Positions 48,120 to 60,062 of a stretch of 64,000 nucleotides of DNA are shown one piece after another. The stretch covers positions 3,906,001 through 3,970,000 of the forward strand of contig NW_025408667.1 of assembly GCF_020360975.1 (NCBI RefSeq), in the 5' to 3' direction. Position 1 is the stretch's first letter, and every line of letters begins with the position of its first letter. The DNA is from Hirsutella rhossiliensis. Lineage: Eukaryota > Ascomycota > Sordariomycetes > Hypocreales > Ophiocordycipitaceae. The position numbers and the translations under genes were made by a program. The notes beneath the pieces were generated by a model. It worked only from the letters and a program-made list of their open reading frames with translations, made no database searches and was not told the origin of the DNA.

Positions 48120-50448
48120 GGCTGGACGATGGCAGCCGGGCGAGGCAAGCGGGAAGCAGAGGAGGAGAGCAGCGGCGGAGAGAAAGCCGAGCGACGGGCG
48201 GCTGTTGCGGCCAAGGGGGGTGGTGAGGAGACAGCGAGAGGCGGAAGCGGTGCCTTTGCCATGCGCGGGCCGGGGGCTAAGGGATGTTGTCTTGTCGCGC
48301 AATAGGGCGGCGTCAGCGAGGAGTCATGATGGGGAAGCTCGGCACGCGAGAGTTGTCGAGCTTGCTGGCTAGCTGGCGGTGGTGACGACGGCGAGTCGCT
48401 AGTTGAGCCCGGCCCAGGTTGACGCGGCAAAACCCCGGGCCATCCTCAGGCCAGGTCTCAGGCCAGGTCTCAGCAAAAAGGGTCCAGATCACGTGATCCC
48501 AGTTGACGAAGGGGCATGTAAAGAAATTTTCAGCACCGCTTTTCCGCGTCCCCTTCTTCTCCTTCTTTTCTCTCTCCAACGCGCCCATTAGACAGTGCAG
48601 CCCGTCCTCTAGCCCGCGCCCGGGTGGCATTTTGCCGCTCGGGATGCGGCGCCGTGGACGGCCAGCTGCGATTTGGCGGCGCGGAGAGCGGAAGGATCAC
48701 ACCTGATGGTTCCATTAAGAGCTGCCCAAGCCTCCTGTTGTTGCAACAGCACCGTGGCTACGGCGGCGTCAGAGGAGCCGCACATTTCTCTCCCAGTCCC
48801 CTTGTGAACGCGCAGTCGCCTTGTGTGATGCTCGTCCTACCTCACGCCCCCCCCTCTCGCGGCGTGACTGGACGGCGGCCTCCGGCAGCGCATGTCCGCC
48901 GCCCGGTCCCCAGGGCTCTCGATACTTTTTCGAAGGCCGCCGTTGGTCCCGTGCCATGGCGACAAAGGCCCCCGTCCGAAACTGGTCAAGCCGAGGAACA
49001 GAGTTTGTTCAGGCTCACAGGCACGATGGAGCTGCAGGCTAGCTTTGACGGAATCCAGGGGGCTAGCCCATCGGCCATGCTCGCAAGGACGTCATGTGTC
49101 ACCGCTTAGCAATCACCCCGTGCTTTGATGAGCTGCAGGTGACAAGAAAGTAGACGAAATCGCCACTCTCTGTTCTCGTCGGTGCGGGAGCACGGCGGCA
49201 TGCAAGCACGACTTGGCAAACGGGCCAGTCGGCATCGGCAAATTATGGTGGTGGGCAAATCCTCCGTACGGAGTGCTGTACAGTACAATGCGTTACTTGC
49301 CGGGCGAGGCAGGCGAGGCAGCGGCCACGATGCCCAGTGATCCGTCGGGAAAGATAAGCACTAATGGCCGGGGAGGATCCGGACCTTGGGCATTTGCGAA
49401 GCCATCCTCGACGTGCATGACAGCTCCGGCGGCCGCTCAGCCTGAAGACGGCCGCACCCGGTACAAGCTCAGGCCGACGACGGAGCACGGTGCACTACAA
49501 TGCCAAGTGCCTCCCGAGATGGCGACGGAGGAGAGCGATTTCAGGGCCGGATCCGGGATTCGCAATGCCAATGGTATTTTTTGGGGGGGGGTTGCATTCC
49601 GTCGCCTCTCCTGGTCACGCTCGGCTCCGAGAACACCGGGGCGGAACGGAGCACTTTCGGTACATGGAGATGCACTTCCAGCTTCAGCAGCCAGACCTTG
49701 ATGTCTGCCTCTCGCGGTGAGCGCCATGTCAGCATTGGTGGAAGAAGTCGGACGATGCACTGAGAGCAGTAGCATCTGCCTACAATGACGTGAACACTTG
49801 GCACTCTTCTCTTCTGCTGCCTCCTCTTGCGTCTTCACATGCCGTCCGAGATACGAGCGAAAGTACCGAGTACATTATACCCGCCTCGCCTATGGGGGCC
49901 TGTCGACATGTGCCCTGAACCTCCCCTGCCAGCAACAGCGCAGCATAGTACCTACCCAGTACTGTACCTCTAGGCCTCAGCTGGTATCTGCATGCGCTGC
50001 AAGGCAAACCCCCAGGGGTCTCAAGTACCCAGTACACGCGAGTCAGGGCGGGGCCCGGCGCCCGCCACAACATTTCGCCGACACGTGAGACTGGATGAAG
50101 TGGCCCGCAATCACATGCTGCAACGGCCGCCCCCCATCGTGAAAACCGGGAACCCCCCCCCTCTCTCTAACTCTCTCTCCCGCCCCATTTGCCTCGCACG
50201 GAATCAGGATCCATTGTTGCCCTCGGGGCCGCCGCCACAAACTCCTCCACATCCAACACCACATTCCTCGTGCTGCTGCATATTCGTACATGCCATAATT
50301 CCCTGCGCATCGCTGTCGACGGCCGACAACCACCTCCGCCCGAACATCGCAATCAGGCACATGCACGACGACGACAAACCCGCCTCTTGGCTTCCACACA
50401 CCCACGTTTAGCTTTCTCTCACCGACTGTCTAGCCTCTCCCCTAACAA
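48120..50448. other. 2.3-kb divergent intergenic region (APM1 and OPI1 promoters)
   Basis: It contains both promoters. Next to APM1 is a 12-bp direct repeat (separate entry). The last ~400 bases before OPI1 are rich in C/T and (A)C tracts, as expected for a fungal leader. No gene can be supported in between. Confidence 0.45.
48445..48473. repeat. 12-bp tandem repeat, 2.4 copies
   Basis: The unit ctcaggccaggt is repeated exactly twice and followed by ctcag, about 330 bases upstream of the APM1 start. Confidence 0.85.
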
Positions 50449-52147
50449 ATGGCCTCGATGCAATTCTCGCCGCCCCCCGACATCGACCCGCTGCCCACCA
50501 AGCTCCCTCCCCTCAAGAGCCATGATCGCGACACCATGCTGCCCTCCCTCAGCAGCCTGACTGCCGACGTGCCGCCGCCGCCGCCCTCGAACTGGCCGAC
50601 CCTGAACAGCCCGCTGGCCTACCGCCCGCCCCAGTCTCTCGCCTACCAAGTCGACAGTCCCGCCACCATGGATCTCGACGCCAGCAGTGTCGTGAGCACC
50701 GCCACCTCGGACCGCCAGTTCGACGGCGCCTCCAACACCGGCCTCACCCTCGACGACCCAGACGTGCGCTTGGCCGCCGAGGCCTTGGGTGACTTGAGAG
50801 CCGGTCAGTGCCTAGCCAACTCGCCTGCGCCATGTGCACCCCTTGACTGACCTGGCCATGTCCATCGCAGACTTTGTCTCGTCGCCCCCAGACAGTGGCT
50901 CTCTGCCTGCAATGAGCCCACGCGCCAGGAGCGCCCAGCCCACGCCCCACTCACGAAGACCCGGGTCGCCTCAGCATGAGCCTTTGTTGTCCTTGCTCAC
51001 CACCTCGCATCCGCTCCTGGCAAGCACCATTGGCGGCGCCAGCTCGGCCTATGGAGGAGCCAAGAACTTTTCGCCCCGCTTCAAGTCGAGCGCTGAATAC
51101 GTCGAGGGCTACCTGACCCCCATCGCCAACACCGTCAACTCGGTTGGCCGTGTGACCGGTGTCGAGGGCGGCGTCAGGTGGTTCCTCGGCGCCAACCGCC
51201 GCCATGCCTCATCCTCGGACTCGGATCTCGGCGGAAACTCCAACAAGCGACGCAAGGTGGACAGCGAGCGAGACATGGCTGGCCAGGACCACGCAAGGGG
51301 CATGCAGAAACTCTGGGCTGAAGAGTCGTCCCAGTTCACTCCCAGGACCCCACGTCGCCTGTCCTCGACGAGCACCGTAGACACCCTGCCTGCCTACGAC
51401 GAGATGCGATCCCCGGCCTACACAGAAACCACGGGCCCGCAAAACCCCCCGCGATCCAGTCCCTCGGCCGCCCCATGGCAGTCCCGTCTCATCATGTCCA
51501 CGTCGGGGCTCAGCGTCGCCATGAGTGCCGAGAGCTTGCGCAGCCTCAAGTACTGCCTACGCTGGCTCCGCTGGACCAACGACCACATGGGCCGTGTCAT
51601 TGGAACCCTCAAGTCGACCCTCGAAGAATACGAGAGGACAACTCCCGAGAGGGCCCGCATCCAAGGCTCCGCCGGCGAGGCAGGCTCGGATGACGAAGCG
51701 TCGGAAGCGGCACCGGAGCAGTCTCGCGTCGAGCTCGCCAACAGGATTAACTCGCTCAACGGCGACGTTCTCAAGACGCTCCAGGATGCCATCAACACTG
51801 TATCAAAGTATGCCGGTGGCGCGCTCCCCGAAAACGCCCGGGTGCTCGTTCGCCGACATCTCACCAGCCTTCCTCAACGGTTCCGCGTGGCCACCATGTC
51901 CAGCGCACCCGAGGGCGGTGATGGGGACAGCGAGTCGGCCATCCGCGACGGCGCTCAGAAAGTGCTCGTCCTGGCGAAAGAAGGGCTCGACATGGTGACG
52001 CAGATCAGCGGGGTTGTCGACGGCACCATTGTAACCGCTGAGGAGTGGTGTGAGCGCGTGGGCAGGAAGAGGCAGAACTCAGGCGAGGAGGAACAAGAGC
52101 CTGCCGTCTGCCGGCAGGAGCCGGATGGCGATGTCAAGGTGAATTGA
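50449..52147 (+). CDS. OPI1: Opi1-family transcriptional regulator of phospholipid synthesis
   Basis: Exons 50449-50803 and 50871-52147 encode 543 aa; the 67-bp intron restores LGDLRADFVSSPP in phase 1. In yeast Opi1 is held at the ER by phosphatidic acid and, when released by inositol, enters the nucleus to repress INO1 and other UAS-INO genes. Diagnostic sequence: DDPDVRLAAEALGDL (about residues 101-115), SAYGGAKNFSPRFKSSAEYVEGYLTPIANTVNSVGR with TGVEGGVRWFLG, a basic NKRRKVD (candidate lipid-binding/NLS patch), CLRWLRW near the middle of the Opi1 domain, and VLKTLQDAINTVSKYAGGALPENAR...VRRHLTSLPQRFR near the C-terminus. I do not see the yeast FFAT motif. The first ATG of the exon is used. 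Confidence 0.92.
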
Positions 52148-52676
52148 GTCGAGACGCAAGGAAGCACGTTCTTGCCTCGGTCGGCTTCAGATACGGCGAC
52201 GACCGGAACCTGCCCTGTGGCGTGAAATCGTGACCAAGGTCCGACGGGCACGGCACACGAGATTGGGTCTCCAACACACGCTGGCCGACTCGGTCTGGGG
52301 GAGAGGCGAGCGCAGCGTGAGGTGTCGGCGAGCGCCATGCGTTCCTTGGTCCGTTGTGAGGACACGACCATTTTTCTTTGTCCCTTTCCCTTTTCTCGTT
52401 TCACCGCATGTCATTGATGAGCAAGCGTTTTATCCGTCCTGGGTTATTCTTGGAGAGCAAGCGGCACAGAGCACGAACTGCATTTCCCGGGAAATGATAC
52501 CTCATTTGCGTTTGGCTCCTTGGGCCGGGGATCGGATTATTGTTCATTTTCAAGGGAACGGGAGCATTGCCACGGCCGCCATAGACGAGGTTCGCTGGCC
52601 CGGACATGAGGATGGCTGATGCTGACAGACCATTCCTTGACGGCTGATTTTGCTTTCTTTGGGTTCTCCTTGCTTA

Positions 52677-53380
52677 TCATCTAGCTTCTGTGTCTGGCGT
52701 TGATGGCGGGCTTGGCAGATGGGCTTCAGTAGACGACGCTACAGCTTCTTCTTGTTTGAAAGCGTTTGAATCAACTGGCTTCTCGAGTAACAGCCAAGAT
52801 GGGCTTGTCTCATCGTAACGGCTTCCTGGACTTGGGAGTCTGCACAGGATAAGCCCTTTACGCCTTTCCATCGCTCGAAATGGACCTACCTCTCGTTCGG
52901 CGTGTTACTTCGAGGCCTCGGCGGTTACACGCGTGCCTTGTCCCATTGCGGCCGGATTGGCATCCTAGTGATGTGCGGGGAGTCGACGTTCGTGTCTGGG
53001 GGCAACATGGTTTTGAAAACGCACCGCTGGCAGGTCGGATGACCAAACAGAAGGGCATTCTGGAGCCTTTGGACTCCGGCAGACAAGTACTAGTCGCACA
53101 GCTCGAGCTGCCTGAAGGAGGATATTGAATATCATCAACCTACGTTCATGGCATTTCGAGTAGTAGTTGTGAGTGGTCATAGCCTTTAGTTTGGAGATGC
53201 CCATGATGGGCTGGGCGCACATCTGGCACCTTAGCGGTGTGTTCCATCGCACATTGACAGGAGTGAAGCGAAAGAGCATGTGCAAGACGCAGTATGAGAA
53301 TGGAGAGAGATCTTGATCGGAGTGAAACGGTGGCAGGAGAGCCCTCGTTGTGTCAAGTATCCAAGGGCCTTGCTAGGGAA
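52677..53380 (-). pseudogene. Possible decayed zinc-binding protein gene, family not recognised
   Basis: Reading leftward from about 53380 a frame gives codon-like sequence (ILDTTRALLPPFHSDQD, FTPVNVRWNTPLRCQMCAQP, HNYYSKCHERR) with a CxxC pair and a later His/Cys group. After about 53110 a neighbouring frame continues (LELCD, stop, YLSAGVQRLQNALLFGHPTC, QRC) with TAG where Trp would fit. A third frame ends as a hydrophilic tail at 52677. No single spliced reading frame can be made without crossing stops, so this looks like a degraded gene rather than a functional one. Confidence 0.22.
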
Positions 53381-54349
53381 TAGTCCGACTACATGGACCT
53401 CACCGAAAGATCATAATCTGCAGGGTGAGGGCCCTTGGATGAGACTTTGGGTCTTTAGCATATCTCAATCGGGCCTGTTGGACGCTTGTGGCGCAACGAG
53501 TTTGAGCAGATGGTGCACTGATAGAAACTTTGAAAGCATCCAATGCTACGTTGCTGCGAGGGAACTATTCCTCAACTGTACATGTGCTCCCAACTCCCAT
53601 ACTTGGCTCTCCACGAACTGGAGTCATCGTGGGAGCTGAAAGAGACCCCATGGCGCCGAGTATCGTGTACATTATGCCGGCCTATGTCACTGTCCATTCA
53701 TGTTCTCACCTCATGCATCGTGTGATTTGCCGGTGACGTTCTTGCCAGCACGGTGGGCTTCCTTATCCCCGGCGCTTGGCTCGGCCGATCCGCGACTCTC
53801 AACCAATCGAGTGCTAGTTGGCGATGGTGCGTTCCCTTATAAACTTCGTGGCTAGACGCCACAGTCTAGTCAGTCTTATAAGCCGGCGGCCTCTCTACAT
53901 GTAGTTACCGTAGCACGCGATCCTCCCGTGTCCAAGTTTACCTTTCTCCTCCTTCCCGTAGCACGTCAACATTAACCAAGTCGGGCTCGGCTCGGCTCCA
54001 GTGGCGTTTCTTTCAAGCATACTTGCCCTCTTCCCTTTCGAAGCTCTCCGCTGACTAGGCCGTCAAGAGAAGCCGTGAAGAGGCTAGCCCTGGCTAGAGG
54101 CCGCCATGGATCGGTTGGCGGCCGGTGAGGGTAGTCTGTGCTGGCAGAAGGCCGCCGGTCAAATCTTTTCAAGATGTTCGTAATGGACGTCGCTTGATCA
54201 CCGGGTCCGAGGGCGGTTGGATTTTCTGATCGGTGGACCAACCGGTGGGACGGATGTGCCCACGGTAGTTGGAGTAGTGAAGTTGACGGCGTGAACGAGG
54301 TGCTACGATAATCGAATACGACGTGCCGGGGGTTCGCAAAGTCGGTCAC

Positions 54350-54355
54350 TATAAA
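54350..54355 (+). promoter_or_regulatory. TATA-like box of the choice-of-anchor B gene
   Basis: TATAAA (in actataaagatgg) lies about 150 bases before the ATG. Confidence 0.4.
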
Positions 54356-54500
54356 GATGGTCTAGCCCCTTTCCCTTGCCAGATGAAATGGCCAGCAGTC
54401 TGTCAGAGTGAAGACCACGCTCCAGTTTTCTTAACAGACAAGCACATTCTCTCGCCCCTCAAGGCAACAAACAATGAATCAACAGCCTCTACGATCAACC

Positions 54501-55988
54501 ATGATGAAATTTGCCCTCCTTTCAACCTTGATGCTGTCTTCAGCAGCCTTCTCCGCGCCGCGCCAGCCCCGGGAGGCCGCGGCCGTGATGGAGAACAAGA
54601 TGGGCAGTCTCATGGGCATCAAATCGTCTCATTTTGAGAAGAAAAAAGCCGCCGGTGCGTTTGCCAAAGACAAGTACAAGGCCATGGGCGCCACCCCGTG
54701 CAAGGACGGCAAGGCGGGCGAGTACAGCTGCGAGAACGTGGACCTTCAGGCTTTTGTCACCCACGGAGACATGGGTAGCCAGTCCCGAGCGGGAAACGAC
54801 ATCTGGGGTGAGTGAGAGGCATTGCCGAGCGATTGCCTCATCCCTTGGCAGTTTTGCGCCGATATCATGGCATGTATTCAGCATAGCTAACTGTGTAAAG
54901 GCTGGACTTCGGACGACGGCCGCGAGTTTGCTCTGGTCGGCCAGACAGACGGGACAGCGTTTGTCGAGGTGGTCAAGAACGGGTCCTTGAACTACGTCGG
55001 CCGGCTTCCAACGCAGACCGAAGACGCCATCTGGCGAGACATCAAGGTCATTGGCAACCACGCCTACATCGGAGCCGAGTCGAGGGACCACGGCCTGCAA
55101 GTCTTTGACCTGCGCAAGTTGCTCCTCGTCGGCGGCAACAGGACCAAGAGGTTTGACGTCAAGACGGACCTGGCGGCGCTGTACACGGGCTTTGGCAGCA
55201 GCCACAACATCGTGGCCGACGCCGAGACCAACACCATCTTCGCCGTGGGGGCCTCGCGGGACGCGGCATGCAATGGCTCCAACGGCGGGCTCATCATGCT
55301 CGACGTCGAGGAACCGTCGAGGCCGACGCTGCTGGGCTGCGCGGGCGACGACGGCTACGTGCACGACGCGCAGTGCATGGTGTACCGCGGCGTGGACAAG
55401 AGGTATGCCGAGCGGCACATCTGCTTCGCCTTTGACGAGTCCAAGCTCGCCATCATGGACGTGACGAACAAGACGCAGCCGGCGGTGCTGTCGCGCACCT
55501 TCTACGACGGCTTCAACGGAAAGGGGGCCTACACGCACCAGGGCTGGACCGTGGACAAGGACATGCGCTACCTGGTGCTCGACGACGAGCTCGACGAGCA
55601 GATGCGCCGCAACGCGTCCCAGGACACGCACACGACCACTTACATCTTCGACCTGGCGGACCTGACGTCGCCGCGCTGGACGGGCCGGTACAAGAGCCCC
55701 GTGCGGTCCATCGACCACAACCAGTACGTCGTCGACAACGCATTCTCGTACCAGGCAAACTACGCCTCGGGCTTGCGTGTCGTCGACGTCGCCGGCGTGC
55801 CCGACGACCCGACGGGCGGCAACATGAGGGAGCTGGCGCACTTTGACTGCTACCCGGAGGACGACGCGGATCCGCAGCCCGAGTTCAACGGCGCCTGGAG
55901 CGTGTATCCCTGGTTCAAGTCGGGGACGGTGGTGCTGAATTGCATCGAGAGGGGGCTGTTTGCGCTCAAGGTCAACACGGGCAAGTAG
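54501..55988 (+). CDS. Secreted choice-of-anchor B / LVIVD-repeat protein
   Basis: Exons 54501-54807 and 54901-55988 encode 464 aa. The preferred start gives a clean signal peptide (MMKFALLSTLMLSSAAFSA); an earlier in-frame ATG at 54474 would add nine polar residues. The mature protein opens with a Cys-containing leader (ATPCKDGKAGEYSCENVDL, THGDMGS), then NDIWGWTSDDGREFALVGQ split by the 93-bp intron, and beta-propeller-like repeats: AYIGAESRDHGLQVFDLRKL, HNIVADAETNTIFAVG, GYVHDAQCMVY, ICFAFDESKLAIMDVT, THQGWTVDKDMRYLVLDDE, SGLRVVDVAG. This is the choice-of-anchor B family, found in secreted proteins of fungi and bacteria; the molecular function is unknown. It lies near other secreted-enzyme genes. 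Confidence 0.88.
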
Positions 55989-56830
55989 ATGCTTTGAGTG
56001 CCTTGTTGTTTGTGGCTTTTGGTTGTTTGATACCCGGCAATAGAGTTGTTTTCCTGCGTACATCTGTCGGGGCTTCTCATCTTTCGTTGCGATTCTAGTA
56101 CATATATGATTTCTTGTCTGGCCGAACCCGTATAGTTGGCGAAGCCGTCGGCAGCTTAAACGTTTCTCTACCCGATACAAGCCTAAATGTGCATTACAAG
56201 TAGGCAATTTCATGTCAAGCCATGTGAATACATGATGAAGTTGCCGAATAACCCTATTTACAACTATGCCTTCACCCTGAGGAGAAAAACACTGTCCTTG
56301 CACCAATGGTCCAAGGACCAGTCTGGTGACGCCAATGCAGGAATCCGGCCGCCGTTGAAGGATCAAAGCAAGCGTTGCCGGTGAAGAAGGGGAGCTTGAC
56401 TATACACTTAGCTGGTGGTATTTAGGCATGGTGTCGAAAACCTAGCATTCGAGTGTATTACTCGTGTATAAGATTATGCAGCGACTTACATGCTCTAGTA
56501 GACACCTATCTTGCATGAAGCGTCTATGGCTGCAACTGTTGCTACCCCTCTCTGTAGTCCCGGCTACGTCTTTAGAATGAGGCTTCTTCTGGAAAATATT
56601 CAAGGTTTGAATCTGTCTCTTTTTTCTTCTTCGTCGTAAAACGCAAGGCATTATCACACCTTCAAGCTGGATGACACCAGCAGCCGATCCTTTCGAGAAA
56701 TGCAAGAACGCGGTCGAATGCTAGCGCAGGAGCTCTAGTTTCATATTTTCCTCTTACTATATTGTCCAAGTTTGCTGCAAAGTTGACATGAAACAGTCCG
56801 GTGCACAAGTTCCGGCCTCCCACATGCCCC

Positions 56831-56856
56831 TCCTCCGCCTCCTCCGCCTCCTCCGC
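56831..56856. repeat. 9-bp tandem repeat, about three copies
   Basis: The unit tcctccgcc is repeated nearly three times without mismatch in intergenic DNA. Confidence 0.8.
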
Positions 56857-57579
56857 TGAGGCACTACAAGCACTTACACTCAATACCTGATTTGTGCTCA
56901 GCAAGGCCCATGGTCTGAATGTCACGGCCGAGTCTCCGGACATGCCGCCGCCCCACGAATCGGCCTCGCTCCATACCCAACCGTTAACCGTTTGGCAAGG
57001 TCAAGCACTAACTTTGTCCCCTGTACGGTTTCATCTGTCATCCGGACCGTCCGTCTCTGGTACGGGATTCCTTTTCATCTATCCTCATGTCCCCCCAGCG
57101 GCGCAGTCGAGACCAGGCACGATCCATGGATCCACTGCAGCTGAGCTGGCGTTCATGCTGCCCCTCAAACGGCGAACTCTCCCCTGTCAATGCAGCGGTT
57201 GGCCGATCCCGAGGGCACCTCCAAAGTACAGTGGTTAGCCAAGCTGGAATTTCCTATGGGAGCATTGCATTCGATTACTCATGAGGCTACAACGGCTTCC
57301 TTCGCTTGCGTGATTGAGTGTCAGAGAAGGCTGATACTCGGCGCACACGTCTGCTATTGACGCTTCAGACGAAGAGTCGAAACACAATCCCTGCAGCGGC
57401 CGTCAATGCTTTCGCACATGATCAGACGGACAATGTTTCGCAGCATCCGGAAACAGGGACGTTCGACCGAAGTGGGCGATATCCAGTGCTCTTATAAGGG
57501 TCGTCACGCTTCCACCATGGAAGCTGTTGATCATGTTCGTCAGGCATCTGATATTCGTCTACTTCAATCGTTCTTGCAG

Positions 57580-57593
57580 ATATATATATATAT
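57580..57593 (+). promoter_or_regulatory. TATA-rich run upstream of chitinase gene
   Basis: An alternating TA run about 95-110 bases before the ATG could serve as the TATA element. Confidence 0.35.
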
Positions 57594-57687
57594 TCCATTC
57601 TCTACAGTTTGTCCGCCAGCCCAACTTGCGGTTCCCAAGCGGCAAGCCGCCATACAGAGCCATTTTGGGATCCAATAGGCCACCGAA

Positions 57688-58908
57688 ATGCACTTCAATA
57701 GAGTCAGCACCCTAGCCGGCCTGGGGCTGGCCATGCTCGGCAGCGCTCTCAGCAAGCCCCTCATCTTTGGCTACATGCAATTCTCGGACAAGGCCAACCT
57801 TGAGCTCGACTTTAGCAAGTATACGCACATCAACCTGGCCTTTGCGATACCCAAGCCAGACGGGTCCTTGGCCTTTGACGGCAACGCGACACTGCCTCAG
57901 GCCGTTGACAAGATTCACGAAAAGGGGGCCAAGGCGCAGATCTCGATCGGTGGCTTCCTGGGCTCGGCCAACTTTTCAAACATTGTCAAAGACCAGGCTC
58001 TTCGCAGCACGTTCACTGAGAACATAGTCAATTTCCTAAAAACCAACAAGCTTGATGGTGTCGACGTGGACTGGGAGTTCCCCGGCAGAGAGGGCGATCC
58101 GTGCAATGTCGTCGACAAGGAAAACGACTCGGCAAACTTCCTGATATTCTTGACCGAGTTGCGCCAGAGGTTTACCACGGAGTTTGGCAAGGACAATATG
58201 CTCATTACCATGGCGGTTCGCGTGCAGCCGTTCGACGGCCCGGATGGCCCGATGAGCAACGTCTCGGCCTTCGCAGCGCAGACCGACTACGCGTTCCTGA
58301 TGGCGTATGACATCAACGGCCCCTGGGCCGCCGAGTCCGGAGCCAACGCCCCGTTGAATTTTGAAGTGGGCAAGGGCGCTCAGTTCTCCGCCAACTCGAG
58401 CTTGGATAATTGGCTGCTGGCCGGATGGCCGGCCGAGAAACTCGTGCTCGGTGTCCCCTTTTACGGCCACGGGACACAATTGGAGAACTCGACGGCAAAT
58501 GCCACAAGCATGTACCAGGCGCAGTCTACACAAGCACCACTGGGCGATCAGGAAGACGCCGTGTCGACGGATGCTTGCACTGGAAAGAACGCTTCGTCGG
58601 GGGCATGGAGGTGGAAGCACCTCCGGGGCCAAGGGTTACTGGACACTGCGACGACGGCCAAGGAGCCGTGGGTCAGGCAGGTGGACGCTGCAGCACAGGT
58701 GCCGTGGTTGTACAACAAGGAGAATCACCAGTTCATATCCTACGACGACCCAGATAGCCTCAAGGCCAAGGCCGAATTGGCAAATCTTAAAGGCCTGGGC
58801 GGCATGATGATCTGGTCGATTGATATGGACACGAACGACTATGAGTTGACAGATGTGATAAAGGACAACTTGAAGGTTGACCAATGCGGTAAAGGACCAA
58901 CATCTTAA
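57688..58908 (+). CDS. Secreted GH18 chitinase
   Basis: One exon, 406 aa. It should hydrolyse beta-1,4-N-acetylglucosamine links in chitin outside the cell. A signal peptide covers residues 1-22 (LAGLGLAMLGSALS). The GH18 barrel motifs are all present: FGYMQFSD at the first strand, AQISIGGFLGS (SxGG), DGVDVDWEFPG at 123-133 with catalytic acid Glu130 and supporting Asp126/Asp128, MAVRV, FLMAYDINGPW (MxYD), LVLGVPFYGHG and GGMMIWSIDMD. There is no chitin-binding module or Ser/Thr linker, so this is a single-domain enzyme, probably of the class III/V-like small fungal group. Four or more N-glycosylation sequons are visible. Such enzymes act in cell-wall turnover, mycoparasitism or insect-cuticle breakdown; which applies cannot be read from sequence. 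Confidence 0.93.
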   Translation: MHFNRVSTLAGLGLAMLGSALSKPLIFGYMQFSDKANLELDFSKYTHINLAFAIPKPDGSLAFDGNATLPQAVDKIHEKGAKAQISIGGFLGSANFSNIVKDQALRSTFTENIVNFLKTNKLDGVDVDWEFPGREGDPCNVVDKENDSANFLIFLTELRQRFTTEFGKDNMLITMAVRVQPFDGPDGPMSNVSAFAAQTDYAFLMAYDINGPWAAESGANAPLNFEVGKGAQFSANSSLDNWLLAGWPAEKLVLGVPFYGHGTQLENSTANATSMYQAQSTQAPLGDQEDAVSTDACTGKNASSGAWRWKHLRGQGLLDTATTAKEPWVRQVDAAAQVPWLYNKENHQFISYDDPDSLKAKAELANLKGLGGMMIWSIDMDTNDYELTDVIKDNLKVDQCGKGPTS

Positions 58909-60062
58909 GGGGTGATGACGGACCGTGGGATGCAGAATACATTTCCATGTATAGATCAAAAATACTGGATTTCTCCACGCCATATCGGGCTCTACATGTA
59001 GCCGGTCTCTCTACACGTAGATGGGGCCCATCGTGCGTGTGGATGACCCTGGCACAGGCCTCTTGATTCATCGACTGGTGAGATGGATCAAGAAGAAATC
59101 ATGTCCGTATTTGTACCAGTTGCCCAAGTCTGGGACAGGGCTCGCATGAACTTGAATAATCATGGTTCATGAGCTTGCTTATATATCGGTAGCCACTTTG
59201 ATTAGATGGGTGTACCGTTTCCCTACTTCTTCCTTGCCGGTGGTACTGAAATGGAGTTTGTGGCCAGGTAGTATTTGATAGTGGCCGAGCCCAGCCTGTT
59301 GGTTCCGCTCGACTCCCCAACAGGTACGGCTCCTGCCCTTTATTCATCAAGCAGCAAGCTTGGACTATGGAGTATGGACAAGGTGAGGGGCTTGAGCCGC
59401 CTCTTGATTTACAGACCTGGAGAGCCATGGAGTCCTCCCGTCACCCTGCTCTCGCGCTAGGGCTGCGTGCGTCGGTCATGGTGACGGCGAGGGTGATGAA
59501 TCCTCGGACAAAAAGGAACGCCGAGGCGAGAATAATTGGGTCCAACGGATCGGCCAATGTGGCCAATGCCCAATCGCGGCGTTGCTGACCACGTCAGGCC
59601 GGCCGGCAGGGGCCCGAGGCCGTATTCCTCGCGTCCAGAGATCCCCGATTACGACGAGTCCAGGCGGTCAGATTATTTTCCCAAAGCGGTTACAACCATG
59701 GAAGCTAAGACCTGTTTGCTGTCATCCGATGACTTGGCCCCTTGCGGTTTTCAAATCCGCCAGGTTCATGTCGGCGGTCAGCTTCGGGACTCGCTGCCAT
59801 TGGCGATTCGACATGGGGCAGCGTAGGCGGCAGCGTGAGGGCTTGGGATGTGCTTAGATGCCTATCACGGTGCATTGGCGCATTACTTGAGGCTATGCTG
59901 GCCGTTGACGTTGGCCATTGCGTAGGTATCCCGAGACTTCGCTGAGTGATGATGGCGTTCATATAAAGAGGCATAAGTAGCCATGCATGCTGGGCTCTCG
60001 CATGGATATAGAATCGTTCCTCAGCTCCTTGGGTGAACAGAGTTGAATTCAGCAGCAACAAC
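58909..60062. other. 1.15-kb intergenic region
   Basis: It holds the chitinase 3' region and the esterase promoter. No gene is seen. Confidence 0.45.
59962..59968 (+). promoter_or_regulatory. TATA-like box of carboxylesterase gene
   Basis: TATAAAG lies about 95-100 bases before the ATG. Confidence 0.45.

Larger units (their letters stand above)
52148..54500. other. 2.35-kb intergenic region with a possible decayed gene
   Basis: The first ~500 bases are OPI1 3' region. A protein-like but broken stretch lies at 52677-53380 on the minus strand (separate entry). The last 600 bases should be the promoter of the choice-of-anchor B gene. Confidence 0.4.
55989..57687. other. 1.7-kb intergenic region
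   Basis: No gene is supported. A 9-bp repeat (tcctccgcc, three copies, 56831-56856) lies in the middle, and the end is the chitinase promoter. Confidence 0.45.

Noticed and set aside
54540..56366. 608-codon minus-strand open frame
   Set aside because: It is antisense to the choice-of-anchor B gene, whose + strand frame has a signal peptide, a proper intron and family motifs. The antisense product is Val/Arg/His-rich without recognisable domains.
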